The notes below the pieces were generated by a model. The model was not told the DNA's origin. It did not search any database and saw only the letters and a program-made list of their open reading frames with translations. Position numbers and translations under genes: made by a program. Positions 1 to 11,521 of a stretch of DNA of 64,000 nucleotides are shown piece by piece. Position 1 is the stretch's first letter; every line of letters starts with the position of its first letter. Origin of the DNA: Zasmidium citrigriseum (taxonomy: Eukaryota > Ascomycota > Dothideomycetes > Mycosphaerellales > Mycosphaerellaceae); the NCBI GenBank assembly GCA_002786025.1, contig NHNW01000004.1, positions 992,001 through 1,056,000 of the forward strand, given 5' to 3'.

Positions 1-171
1 CCTCCCTCCCGAAGAAGCAAGCTGGTATATAACATGCATTCATGCATCATCGTAAAACGTGAACGCTCATCAACATCATGCTCTCTCCAGAAAACCCTTC
101 CTCAAAGCCATCCAACCATCGATTGAACAGCCGAGAATAGGTTGTCGCTCCGGGGAGACAACAACCCTCCT

Positions 172-3100
172 CTAAAACTTCGCAACCTTCTCACTGTCCA
201 TCGAAAGGTATCTCTCGAAGACTCGGGTTTCCAAGTCGACGGAGTCTTGCCTGCCGCCGTTATTCCTCTTGCCCCTTCTGAAGTAAACCCTCTTCGCCCA
301 CTTCCAAGCCTCAACACCAGCAAAGAAAAGTCCAGAGGCAATAAAAACAATCCCCCACTCCCAGCTAATCCCCGTATGTCTGAAAACCTGCCTGTTAATA
401 ACAGGAATGTACAGAATCGGGAAAATCGTAATGAAACCCGCCATGATAGCCCAAAAGAGGAACTGGTTCCTCCAGACGTCGAGCATCCACTGGGTGAAGT
501 AGCGTTCGGAATTGGGCTGCATTCGGAAGAATGAGCGGCGCATATCGATGACTTCCCAGGCGAGGAAGAGCGAGAACCATGTCAAGCAGGCGAAGCAGGT
601 GGCGCGAGCCCGGAAGATGGTATCGCAGCCGTCGCCGATGGATTCGTTGCAGCGGACGCCGATCTCGCCGCCGCCCCAGGGGTAGAGGACCAGGACGAAG
701 GCTGTGAGGCAGAGGGCTGCGAGCCAGATTCCCATGACGAGCATGTCAATCATGAGCTCGATTGTGAAGACGCCGCGTTTGAGGTTGTGAGGTCTGTGAA
801 TAGGTGTTAGTATGTCAAGAGGTGTATCGGTGGCTCAGTGAAACTTACGGTCTTTGGAGAACGTCGGGCGCTTTCTCTTGGAATCCTAGACCCATGTCGG
901 GAATACCAGAAGTAATCATAATGATCCAAAGGATCTCAATCGGTGAGATGGGGAACACGGATAGGTTCTCGGCATCCTTGAACACGAGGCCAATGAGGAG
1001 GACGAGCGCTTGGGAAATGTTCTGCGCAAGTAGATGGAGCACGAACTTCTGAATGTTATCAAACGTTCTTCGGCCTTCTTCCACGGCGGCAAGAATCGAA
1101 GCGAAGTTGTCGTCAGTAAGAATGATATCCGAAGCGTCCTTAGCAACGTCCGAGCCAGCCTGACCCATGGCAATACCGACGTCAGCGCGCTTGAGCGAAG
1201 GCGAATCGTTCACGCCATCACCAGTCATGGCACAGAAGCGGTTGCGGCGGTGAAGGGCTTCGATCATGCGGACCTTTGTCTGAGGGGCACAGCGAGCGAT
1301 AACCAGCGGGAGAACAGGCAGCTCATCGATTTCCTTGTCGCTGAGGGCGTCGAATTGGGAAGCAGTCATGACCATAGCATCAGCAACGTCCTTGCTCAGC
1401 TCGCCCATCTTCGACGGCAGAATGCCGACCTGAGCAGCGATAGCGCGAGCAGTGCCGGGGTGGTCACCAGTAAGCATATGGACTTCGATGCCAGCTTCGT
1501 GGCAACGGCGAACAGAGGGAGCAGATTCTGGACGAGGGGGGTCGAAGATACCCACAAGACCCTTGAAGTCGAGTTCGTTCTCGATGGCATTGCGGTCGAG
1601 TTCCTGACCCTCGGTGTACGTCTCGTTGTAATCCTTACTGGCCAGGGCAAGCACACGAAGTCCTTGGGTCGCGAGAGCCTCCATATTCTGGAGAATCTCA
1701 TCACGGAACTCATCGGTCATGGGGACGGATTCGCCCTTCGTGTTGACATACGTGATGCAAGAGTTGATGACTCGCTCGACGGCGCCTTTGGTGTAGGCGT
1801 ACATCTTCTCGGTGTGAAGGTCCTTGTAGATGACACTCATCTTCTTGATGTCGGAATCGAAGGGGAACTCGTGGAGCATCTTCATGGCTGGGTGCTCGCC
1901 GGCGACGGAGGCTCGTCTGTTCCATTGGAAGCGGGAAGCGAAGACTTGAATGGCAATTTCTGTTGGATCACCGCGGGCGTGCCAGGTTCCGGCATCGTTT
2001 CGGTGGACGGTTGCGAGGTTGGCCAGAGAGGCAACGCGGAGGTAGTCCTTCAAAGGCTCGTTGTCGTTGAGGAGTGCGGAGTAGTCTGACTTCTCGGATC
2101 GATCTTGCATGGTCTTGATGTTTCGTGGGTCCTTCGAGATGAACTCGATTTCGCCCTTGGTCGGGTTGAAGGGCTCGTCGCTTTCGCCGATTGTGTATGT
2201 GCCCTTGGCAGGAATCCATGCCTTCTTAGCTACCATCTTTCCTTGGGTGAGTGTTCCTGTCTTGTCGGAGCAAATATCAGTGACACCACCCAATGCCTCG
2301 AGAGAGCGCAGGTTTCGGACAATAACGTGCCTCTCAACCATTCGCTTGGTTCCGGCGGCCATCGTAATCGTAAGCACGACTACGAGAGAAGCCGGAATCA
2401 TAGAAAGACCAGTAGCAACGGCATAGATAATGACCTCTCGCTGGTTACGGAACTCATTAGCTCCTAAAACGATGATAGCGCAGATGACGGCGATGAAGAA
2501 GAGTAAGACTGCTAATCTGGAGAGTTTCTTCTGCAGAGGTGTTCCGACGTTCACTCCGAGGAAGTGGCCAACGGCGTCGGTGCAGGTCAGGACAGCGGCT
2601 TGAATGTAGCGGTAGAATTGCGTGGTGCCGTCTGGGTTTCTCTTAACAGGCCTGCGGCGGCTGTCCTTCTTGCGCAGAGCAGCTGCAATCGAGCCGATTT
2701 CGGTGTACATTCCCGTAGCAAAGACAATGCCAGTTGCACGTCCTTTCGTGACCGTGGAAGAGCTGTAAGCGACGTTCAATCGATCTCCGGGTCCAGTGGC
2801 TTCTTCAAAGGTATCGTTCGCGTTCTTGCGCACTGGAAGGGATTCGCCGGTGAGGAGGGCCTCATCGGTTTCGAAGTTGACAGGGTCGACGAGTCTGACA
2901 TCCGCAGGGATGGTATCACCAGTCTTCATTTCAACGAGATCGCCTGGAACAATCTGAACCGTGGGAATACTGATCGATTGTCCATCTCGAACGGCCTGCG
3001 CGGTGGGAGAGCTGAGTGATCGAAGGGAGTCCATGGTTTTGGCGGCTTGAAACTCCTGGAAGAATCCGACTGCAATGTTGATGAAGATGACACCAGCAAT

Positions 3101-3415
3101 GACACCTCCTTCAATCCAGGATTGAATGGCGAAGGACACAATCATGGCAATGATAAGAACCAGCGTCATGGCATTGGCGACTTGTCTGAGGAGGATCTTG
3201 CCGGGGTTGACACCCTCTCCGTCACCAAGCTCATTGGAGCCATATTCATCGAGTCGTCTCTTAGCCTCATCAGAGGTCAGTCCATCGTCGACATCGCTTT
3301 GGAGCTCCTCGGCCACCTGCTTCCATGACAGGCAGTGAGCGGGCTTCGAGATGGGCTTGTTCGATTGCCCGGATACGTGATCTTGGGTGATTTCCTTAGG
3401 TCCTTCCTTCCCCAT
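172..3415 (-). CDS. ENA1: ENA-type Na+/K+-exporting P-type ATPase
   Basis: Fungal P-type IID ATPase that exports Na+ or K+ at the plasma membrane, a main determinant of salt and alkali tolerance. Exons are 3415-849 and 793-172; the 55-nt intron (794-848) has donor GTAAGT, a TACTAAC branch site and a CACAG acceptor, and the spliced frame closes at 1062 aa, usual for ENA proteins. An N-terminal cation-ATPase domain opens the protein, the actuator motif TGES is at residues 189-192, the phosphorylation motif DKTGT at 384-388, and the hinge TGDGVND lies in the second half. Hydrophobic segments sit near residues 75-120, 300-350 and through the C-terminal 250 residues. Residues PASLVVVL in the fourth membrane helix fit the IID group. 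Divergent from the glutaredoxin gene across a 1.1-kb gap. SERCA and PMCA families fit less well. Confidence 0.95.
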
Positions 3416-4546
3416 GGTTGTGGCTCATGCGATAAGTAAGTTGGAGGTGAGGTGTTGATTGGGATGTAGGCGAGGAATGTGTGATTCTTTGTTTAAACGA
3501 ATGCTGCTTTGTAACGACCGGTATGATCGTATGGAGCGGAGGGGAGGATGAGGGTGGAATGCCAATGTAATGCGGCGGAAGACGTCTTTATGTATGCTGG
3601 GCATGAACCCACCTGGTGGTGAAGGACAAGAGATAGCTCTTGGGACCCAAGAAGTCTGAATGGTCGAAGACTTGGCACCCATCGACTAACGAACATTCTT
3701 TCCCGAGCTATTGGCACAGGTGGGAGTCACGGTCACACCAGCTGCATACCCCAACTGGGGCTCTCTGGGCAATCTGTAGCCATCGTGATCATCATTCGTA
3801 GCCAACACGATGGTCTTTCGATTCACTCTTCACATCCTAGAAGCATATCTTGTCAATGTACTCGAAATTAAAGTTTCGTGGAAGAAGCATTTTTTTGCCA
3901 CCGAACTCTTTGTCCTCGTTGACAGACCCCGTGGCGGGTGGTGCCAAGAGGGCGGAGCAGAAGGAGGGAGTGAGAGTTTAGCTGAGCACGTGCGCCAAGG
4001 ACGCATTCGTACCATTATCGCCACAACGAGCGGAGGGATTGGTCGAGAGGCGGTGCCGAGACGAATGGAAGCTTGGGAGGGCTGGAGAAGATGACGTGAC
4101 AAGGCCAGGCCGACGACCACACTGTACGGCTAACGGTCCGAACAAGAGTTTTCCAAGACCGCTAATCGAGCAGACTCCAGCAGGCGAAGATAGCAGAAGC
4201 TGGTGGTGGTGTTGTTGTGTCGTAACCGTCGTGACGAGGAGCCACTGACGGAAGAAACACGGTTGTTGCGGCCTGGCTTTTCAGGCACTCCATTGCGTCA
4301 TCGGATGTGAGTGAATGATCTTGCTTGGCGGCCGGGCGACGGCCAGAACACCCTTTGCTTGCCGAGGGGTACAGGCGATTGATTCCTCAACACCGGACAG
4401 ATTACGTGCTGCAGCTTTGCCCCTCTTACATCAGTGAAAAACGTCGACCTTCCACGTCGACACACCAGTTGCCCAACATTACTTCCTTCATCAGAACCTT
4501 CCGCAGTTTCTTCAGCGGCGCGAGATCAACCAGTCCAAACGGCATC
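3416..4546. promoter_or_regulatory. Intergenic region between ENA ATPase and glutaredoxin
   Basis: This 1.1-kb stretch lies between two divergent genes and must hold both promoters and 5' UTRs. Short open frames occur (for example 3810-4094) but lack recognisable domains or splice context. I see no clear TATA box or repeat. Confidence 0.5.
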
Positions 4547-4964
4547 ATGGCAGCAAAGACCAAGGCACAGGACATCATCGACAACAACGCAGTTGGTATG
4601 GATTCAAGGGGATGGGGCTGAGATTGAACACGTGAGGCTGATTGATGTTAGCGGTGTTCTCCAAGTCGTACTGCCCATACTGCAAGGCCACCAAGTCTCT
4701 CTTGAGCGAGATGGGCGCAAAGCCATACATCATCGAGCTTGACCAAGTCGGTACGCATTTATGACCAGCAGCAGGAAGCCAGTACGCGAGCTAATGATCT
4801 GTCTAGATGACGGCGCCGCCATTCAAGACGCCCTCCAAGAGATGACCAACCAACGCTCCGTCCCCAACATCTTCATCGCAAAGAACCACATTGGCGGCAA
4901 CTCCGAGCTGCAGTCGAAGAAGAGCGAGCTGCCAACCCTGTTGAAGGAGGCGAATGCCATTTAG
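4547..4964 (+). CDS. Dithiol glutaredoxin
   Basis: Small thiol-disulfide oxidoreductase that uses glutathione to reduce protein disulfides and mixed disulfides. Exons 4547-4595, 4652-4750 and 4807-4964 join to a 101-aa protein. The introns have donors GTATGG and GTACGC and acceptors TTAG and CTAG, and the frame closes exactly. The active site CPYC is at residues 24-27, preceded by VFSKSY; the SVPNIFI segment supplies the cis-proline, followed by a GG motif that contacts glutathione. No targeting peptide is apparent, so the form is probably cytosolic. Length and motif match Grx1/Grx2-type class I glutaredoxins rather than monothiol CGFS proteins. Confidence 0.93.
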
Positions 4965-5095
4965 ATACCCAGAGCAAGCATGGAAAAAAGAGCCAGAAGC
5001 GTAGATAAGCAATGAAAGAGCTGTTGCGTTGACTCGAATCGTTATACTGTCTCATATTCGCATCTGTCGTTATCTTATACCGGCGCATAGCCATG

Positions 5096-5645
5096 CTAGT
5101 CAAGCTCTCCAGCCGCTGCCATCCTGCGCATTGCCTCAATACTGGAGTGTACCGCCATCTTAGCGCCTTCGCGATGCTGTTGTTGCAACTTCTTATGCTC
5201 CTCACTGCCCTCTTGAACATCCGGCATCCTCCACTCAAACGAATACGTCATGTTATAATCCCCCTCTTGCAGACTCGGTCCATCCGAGACAGTATTCGTG
5301 ATAAGGGCTCCCGTGGGTTGCCAGAAATCAACCTGCCCAAAACATCAGTCCCGACCCCCACCAACATCCAACAAGACGATTTCAACTCACCCTAGTAGGA
5401 TAATAACTCTTACATACTTCCCTCACAGTCTTCTTCTCGAACCCGTGCGTCGCCTTGAAATGTGCCTCTCGAACCACCTCATTGTCCTTCTCTTCAATCA
5501 CATCGCAGGACTCGATGACAGGGACGAAGTCCTGGGCTTTGCGGATCTTACGCTGAAGGCCCTTCCAGATCTGGTCGCGTGTGAGGACGGGAGTGGCTCC
5601 TGCGGGGTTGATTTGTTCGGTGTAGGCGCAGTTGATTACGACCAT
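5096..5645 (-). CDS. DUF1857 family protein (SRPBCC-like fold)
   Basis: Fungal protein of the DUF1857 family, expected to adopt a START/SRPBCC ligand-binding fold; the ligand is unknown. Exons 5645-5391 and 5332-5096 give 163 aa. The 58-nt intron has donor GTGAGT and a GGCAG acceptor, and both exons are whole numbers of codons. The start region MVVINCAYTEQINP and the central segment LTRDQIWKGLQRKIRKAQDF are family-like, and the second exon encodes VDFWQPTGALITNTVSDGP and MTYSFEWRMPDV, the usual C-terminal half. No signal peptide or membrane segment is present. Convergent with the glutaredoxin gene, about 130 bp apart. Confidence 0.85.
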
Positions 5646-6326
5646 TTTGGCAAGAAGTTTGAAAGAAAGGTCTTCGGCAAAGCGAGGTTCGAATGCTGGA
5701 GTCGTTCGAGGTGATGTTGGTGGCTGGGAGGGAAGCTTTGATGGCCAAGGAAACTTTGCTCACGACGTCCTCCTCCTCTTCTTCTATATATTCCTCGCTA
5801 GACTTTTCAAAGACAGTCAAATTACTTCATCAAGTTCATCATGGAGCTCGTACTATCAGCTGAAAGAGGATAATGGATTGGTAAAGGAGCAAACCCACCT
5901 CGCCGTACCTCGCGCTTATTCGGACTCCTCAAAGCCGACTTGGCTCTCCGGACGTAGACATCAGAGTTACAGTCTTGCCAAGACGGTTTCTGGGAGGACC
6001 CGACGTTCGGGGTCTCGCGCTCAAGAAGTATTGATTCATCATTCGAAGAGACTATGGCCATCTGGGCTGAATAGAGGGACTGCCAACCAGAGATCACTGT
6101 TGATCTGTCCAAAACGCCACCGACTGGTATCCAACTCGCATTCTCAAGCACGTATTGTTCGTTACTCCTCTCATCCACAATGTGCTCATCAATTGTTCCA
6201 GGTATCACCGCGTCGAACGCTCCACAACTTTCATGTATAATGTTCCAACCATGTTTCTCCAACTCCGGTCCCTAAGTGACACAGCGAGACTTCCAACAAC
6301 CTCATTGTTTGAGCAGATGTCTCTGG
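5646..6326. other. Intergenic region with one doubtful ORF
   Basis: The gap contains a 146-codon minus-strand frame at 5822-6262 that opens MEKHGWNIIHESCGAF and has no recognisable domain. It lies directly after the secreted-protein gene on the same strand, so it may be 3' UTR of that gene or an independent unknown gene. I did not promote it to a CDS because codon-level evidence is lacking. Confidence 0.3.
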
Positions 6327-6754
6327 TCAAGCACATAGAGGGGCTGCTGTTGATGCCGGCTTCCCGTCACAGCTGTTCATATCGTAGCATCTGAGAGGCG
6401 GTCAGTATCCTGGTGTTGCTCGTTCCCGCGAGGAGAAAAGACTCACGCTCCGTATCGTTTCATGCAAGCAAAGTTCATCATGTCCTTGCAAATCGTCTTT
6501 GGCGTACAGTTCGGTCTTGCAACAGGCTCGACTGGACTCGGTGTGATTTCTGAGGCTACGCTTGCGATCGTGCCATTGAGAGGCAGACTGATGGTCGGTG
6601 ATGCAGTTGCTGATGCAGATGCAGATGCAGCTGGTTCTTGTCTTGCGAGAGCTGCCCCTGGCTGTGCTTCCGGGCTCCGTGCATCGATGCCAGGTCTTTG
6701 AACGACGGCGGCCGCCGCCGAGCTCAGAAGGAGTGCGAAAGAGAGGAAGAGCAT
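6327..6754 (-). CDS. Small secreted cysteine-rich protein (effector-like)
   Basis: Predicted 123-aa secreted protein of unknown function. Exons 6754-6447 and 6390-6327 are joined over a 56-nt intron with donor GTGAGT and acceptor CTCAG. The start is the ATG before LFLSFALLLSSAAAAV, a clear signal peptide with cleavage expected near residue 16; an upstream in-frame ATG at 6799 would add 15 polar residues and spoil the signal. After a low-complexity SASASATASPT linker the C-terminal 40 residues carry six cysteines (83, 89, 97, 104, 110 and 122), enough for three disulfides. NGT (60-62) and NCT (82-84) are N-glycosylation sequons. The intron falls inside the cysteine domain, so the unspliced frame loses half the cysteines. 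Small secreted six-cysteine proteins in fungi are often effectors or surface-active proteins; no family was recognised. Confidence 0.72.
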
Positions 6755-7491
6755 GTCTTGGCTTGGTCTGTGTTGCTTTTTGGAAGAGGATACCGACAAC
6801 TTGGTGAAGGAGATCTTTGCTTGGACTGTCGATCTTGAAAAGTTTGGGAAGCAGAGAGCATACCTTCAACACCCACAGCCATATATGTTCCCATCTTCCA
6901 ACGAAGATCACTACCATCTTCGTAACCCTCAACACCTTCACGATGGTATGTGCGGCCAACGTGGCAGCCAAGGACCCCAATCTACGCAATCGGCGATGGG
7001 ATACGAAAGAGCATGATCTGAGGTCGTGCGAAGCGAGCGAACGCAAAGCTTACAAGATAGAAAGGAATGGAGGGCGACTGGAATGAGAGATCGTAGACCC
7101 AGCGACCGGGTTCACATTCGCCAGGTTCGAGAGACGGTAATATACGCTTCGGCACGCTCGGCGGGGACGGCAGTAGTCTGTTTCCTGAAGTTGATGTTAG
7201 TCGCTCGGAAACGCCGTGTCTTGGGAGATGTATTCCGCATGAACGGTGCTACCGTGCCGGAGCGTGGGAGATAGGATCGGCAACGTCATGGTCTGTGTTT
7301 AGGTGTTCAAGAATGCGCGCCAGCCCACCTACCGGGGCGATGAGAAATCCACAACATCTTGAGTCGACAGGTCGGAAGAAAATTTCGAGGCGGCAGTCTT
7401 TCCTTGATCTTTTCGGAGTGGTTGCACGACAGCTGCGTCCTTGCCCCTGGGAGGACATCTAACGATAAAGATCTGTCCACCGATACTACCT
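6755..7491. other. Intergenic region upstream of the secreted protein
   Basis: About 740 bp between the secreted-protein start and the 3' end of the M20 gene, both on the minus strand. It should hold the promoter of the secreted-protein gene. No supported ORF or repeat is visible. Confidence 0.4.
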
Positions 7492-8980
7492 TCACGACAC
7501 CCTCTTCTCGCTGTCGCGCTTCATTTCGTCGAACTCGCGTTTCGCTTCCTGAAGAAGTTCCGGCTGCATCAGCATGTCGACAGCAGTGGCCGAAAGAGCT
7601 TTGCCAACACGGAGCGCCAGCCGATGAGCCTCCTCAGTCCTCGCCGCGGCCTCGAATTCCGGAGTGTGTGGTCCGCCCAGCTGATTACCGTCCTTGTCCT
7701 CACTCCGGATCCAAAAGTTGGGCTACAGAGATCGTCGGGTCAGTTTGGTAACATTTGAGTGGACGATCGCTATAAAACTCACACTGATGCTAGGCATCGC
7801 ATAGCTGATGTTACCTTGATCGGTGGATGCCATCGTGGTGCCCTTGATATAGTCTAGATCTGGCGTGAGGATCTTTCCCCCATATGACATGAACGCCTCA
7901 CGATACCGTGCTCCAAGGACCCTGTTTGGCATGTGGTCATCATACGCCCCCTTGGGTGTAACCTTGAGAGTGGCCCCAGTGGCATGAGCTCCGGCTTCGA
8001 AACACTTCAGCACTCGCTCGTTGAGTGCGTCCCTCCGAGCGCGATTACTCGATCGAACGACAAACATCCCTGATGCATACGCATGGATGATGTTGGGCCG
8101 CAAGCCACCGTTCGTGATGTGACCTTGGATAATATCGCCTGGCTGGGTCTGCTGCCTCAAAACGGAGATTGCGTTGTAGGCGGTGATGAGAGCATCAAGA
8201 GCATTGATACCATCCCAAGGTCGGGCTGCTGCGTGTGCCTCCCTGCCGAAATATTCGACCTTGAAACTTTGGTAGGCTGCTGTCCGCATCAAGGCTGTAT
8301 CGGCATCGATACCAGGGTGAGATATAAGGGATATGTCGACGTTGTGGTCCTTGTAAGCGCCAGCATCCAGCAGCTTGATCTTGCCGCCGCCACCTACATG
8401 CCAGAACGTCAGCGAATTGAGAACGGAGAGACTTTACTGATCTTCCAAGACATGCCTTCTTCAGCAGGAGTGCCGAAAAGAACGACCTTGCCTCCAAGAC
8501 TCTTTTTATCAAGCACTTCAGCGGTAGCCAGAGCACCAGCAACAGAAGCAACAGCAATCAGATTGTGACCACACGCATGTCCGATGCCTTTCAGAGCATC
8601 GTATTCGGCGTTGAAAGAGACCTACTGTCACATGTCAGCTGCTGCTCCTTGCCCTAATTGCAGCATTTGGAACTACTTGCCACCGGACCTTTCTTGCTAC
8701 TGTCGTATACCGCAACAAATGCAGTCTTGATGTCGTAGGCAGAAGGCGTCACTTTCCAACCAGACTTGCTGCTCAGATACTTTGTAAGCACCTCGTGAGC
8801 ATGGAACTCTTTATACTGCAATTCCGGGTGATCATGAATCTCAAGCGAGACCTTTCGAAGCTCATCGTGAATGCCGTCCACGTAAGATGAGATTGAGTTG
8901 AGATAAGGATTGTCGGCCTCCGCGTGTTCGACCATGACGAAGTCGTCGTTCAAGAGATTTGTTTCTGATGAGGCTTGCAT
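7492..8980 (-). CDS. M20 family amidohydrolase (PM20D2/AbgB-like)
   Basis: Zinc peptidase-like amidohydrolase of the M20D group, expected to hydrolyse an amide such as an N-acyl or dipeptide bond; the substrate is unknown. Exons 8980-8681, 8621-8438, 8393-7783 and 7722-7492 give 441 aa. Metal-binding regions include FNAEYDALKGIGHACGHN and AEEG, followed by SHPG and the lid-domain segment EAHAAARPWDGINALDA. The first intron (8622-8680) appears to use a GC donor (GCAAGT), because only that choice yields the family sequence GPVVSFNAEYDAL. The second intron is only 44 nt. An in-frame ATG at 9127 would add 49 residues; I prefer 8980 since the extension is polar and unlike the family. Divergent from the P450 gene. 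Confidence 0.88.
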
Positions 8981-9636
8981 CTCAGTTTGATGGTGCAGTT
9001 TGATGGAGGTGGCGAAAGAGGTGATGTTGAAGTCGGAGGAGCGAGTCCGAGAGGCCGAAACGGCCAACAAGGTGGGAGGCTGGTCTGTCTCCTTTCGCTC
9101 TTCAACTTGTCTTCGCCTATCGCTCATGCATCACGCGCTATCGTGCACCCATCGCCGCTCGCGGTCTGGAGGTTCTGCCGAATGCAGAAGGAGGAAATCG
9201 CGTCAAAGTCGACATTCACACGGTCGGGAACGCGATCTGGGAGGCTTGAAGAACTCCACGCGTGCTCCAACGTCGGTCGCTTGGCCGCCATCTTGATGCC
9301 AACAGCGCGATTCAATGACGGGATGCTGCTATGTTTTCGCTTCCGCCGAGCTGGAGAGAAAGAAGGATGAAGTGAAGTAGAAAGACGCGTTGTTTTCTCC
9401 ATGGTGAACATCCTCCCGCGAAGCCGATCTCACCCCGCCAAGCTCAGCTCCAACACGCGAACCACTTCTCATCCTACTTTCCTGGTGACAAAGGGATCCA
9501 AATTAGCCGAGCGGATGAGCATACGCTCGTGGGCACTACAGAGGTCGTGCCCTACCTGTAAGCAAGCAAAGGGGATCAGATTTCAATCACCACCTCCTCT
9601 CCCTTCATCACTCTCCCTCCGAAAGACCTGGACGCA
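8981..9636. promoter_or_regulatory. Divergent promoter region, M20 amidohydrolase / P450
   Basis: About 650 bp between two divergent starts, so it must contain both promoters. Small frames on both strands overlap here without domain support. If the M20 protein starts at the upstream ATG (9127), part of it is coding. Confidence 0.5.
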
Positions 9637-11521
9637 ATGATAGCGATTCTACAGACGGGCTCCATGCTGAGCGCTGTCGGGATCCTCGTAAGTCTCCTCC
9701 GCAGACTGAAGACGACAAGCTGCTGACAGCTCTAGGCCGCTTTGTACCTCGTTGGCTCATGTCTCTATAACATCTACTTGCATCCTCTGCGCAAGTATCC
9801 TGGCCCACGACTATGGGCTGCATCTCAATTGCCTTGGACATATCATGTCTTCAAGGGCGATCTCGCAAAGCCCGTCATCGGTCAACTGCACGAGAAGTAT
9901 GGGCGCGTAGTTCGAATCGCTCCTAACAGACTGGTGTATGCCGACGCAGCAGCATGGAGAGGCAAGGTCGATGTCCTTATGGCTGAAATTGGCAATGCTG
10001 ATAGGACGCTCAGATCTCTACGTTCACAAGTCCAGCCAGGGGCAGCAGAATCAACGAGATCCGAGCAAGTTCCTTCCAGGACCGAAAGGATCAATCAAGA
10101 GTATGCTTTTGGCGGATGACCATAGTCATGCTCGCTTTCGTGGTTTCTTCTCGCCGGCTTTTAGTACGAAAGCCCTTGAGGAACAGAAGGATATTGTGAA
10201 GACCTATGTCGACCTTTTGATCCGGGGATTGACTGCAACCTCGAAAGAAGGACCCCAGAACCTGATGGCATGGCTGAATTGGACTTCGTTCGATGTATGT
10301 CATGCGGGGCCTGTCGATTTTTTGGATAATGCTGATGTCTGCTCATAGATCATCGGCGACTTGTGCTTTGGGGAGTCATTCGAGGGCCTAGTCAAGAGAC
10401 GAGAGCACCCCTGGATTTACTTCATCTTTCACCATATCAGGACTGGCTTGATCGTGGCTCACCTGCACGCGACTTTCCCTTGGATTGCGCGTCTTTTGCC
10501 GTACATGACTTCCAACAAGGTGCGTGCATTCATCGCCTCTTCATCTCTAAGGAAATGTCCCGCTGACGTAGCCACAGACTCTTCAAAGCCGCCTGCAACA
10601 CCGACAGATGACATTGGAGAAGATCAAAAGTCGACTTGATCGAGGAGAGACGGATCGGCCAGATGTTATGACATTGGCACTGCGAGAACAGGGCAAACGA
10701 CAACCACTTCGTCTTGAAGAACTGATCCCGAACATGATGACGCTAATCATAGCCGGTAAGTGTGAACCCTTACAAATATTCCTGGTCAATGACTGAGATC
10801 GTTGCAGGTAGCGAGACGACTGCCGGCGCTCTGGCCGGCGCCGTCTACCTTCTCTGCAGAAATCCCAATGCGTACCAACGCCTCGTTGCCGACATCCGAG
10901 ATACGTTCAAGCAGGATGATGACGTTGACATCTATAGCCTTAATAAGCTTGAGTACCTGACAGCTGTGCTACGCGAGGCTCTTCGCCTGTATCCTCCGGT
11001 TCCAACTGAATGGCATCGGCGCATCGCTGATCCAGCAGGACAGCTTGTTGCTGGCGAGTGGGTGCCACAAGGCGTACGTCCTCTCCTGCACCATTACATC
11101 TCGATACATTCGCTAACAATGGCCCTTTGCCCACGGCAGACCTTCTGTGGCGTATCGCAGTACGCCGCATATCGCTACAAACCTGCTTTCCACAACGCAG
11201 ACACCTTCGCACCAGAACGTTGGCTCGGCGACGCCAAGTATGCTTCAGACGAACTTGACCTGGTGCAGCCGTTTGGGATAGGGCCACGCAATTGTCTTGG
11301 ACAGAGGTGAGAAATGTTGGTGGGGGTCCTTTTGCCGCAGTGCTAACGACAAGCACAGCCTGGCGTACATGGAGATGCGGCTCATCCTCGCTCGTCTTCT
11401 CTACAACTTCGACTTTACCCTATCTGAACCTGACAGGGATTGGATCGACGATCAACTTTGCTTCGGCCTATGGGAGAAAGTGCCGTTGATGATGCACGTT
11501 GTGCGTGCTGAAGCGAAGTAG
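9637..11521 (+). CDS. Cytochrome P450 monooxygenase
   Basis: Membrane-anchored, heme-thiolate monooxygenase, 500 aa, most like the fungal isotrichodermin/trichothecene-hydroxylase type (CYP65-like); substrate unknown. Eight exons: 9637-9687, 9736-9961, 10014-10294, 10349-10519, 10578-10755, 10808-11073, 11140-11306 and 11359-11521; all phases close. Features in order: short hydrophobic N-terminus with HPLRKYPGPRLWAASQLP, the I-helix AGSETT, the ExxR motif in LREALRLYPPVP, PERWLGD, and the heme-binding motif FGIGPRNCLG before SLAYMEMRLILARLLYNFDF. The second intron (9962-10013) seems to use a GC donor; no GT donor preserves both the phase and the WRDLYVHK junction. Divergent from an M20 amidohydrolase, a possible functional pair, but no synthase gene is nearby. 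Confidence 0.92.

Noticed and set aside
1034..2089. 351-codon plus-strand ORF
   Set aside because: Lies entirely antisense to the conserved ENA ATPase and shows no domain; a shadow of strong codon bias.
5822..6262. 146-codon minus-strand ORF after the secreted-protein gene
   Set aside because: No domain, start context or splice evidence; may be 3' UTR. Left as a possibility in the intergenic note.
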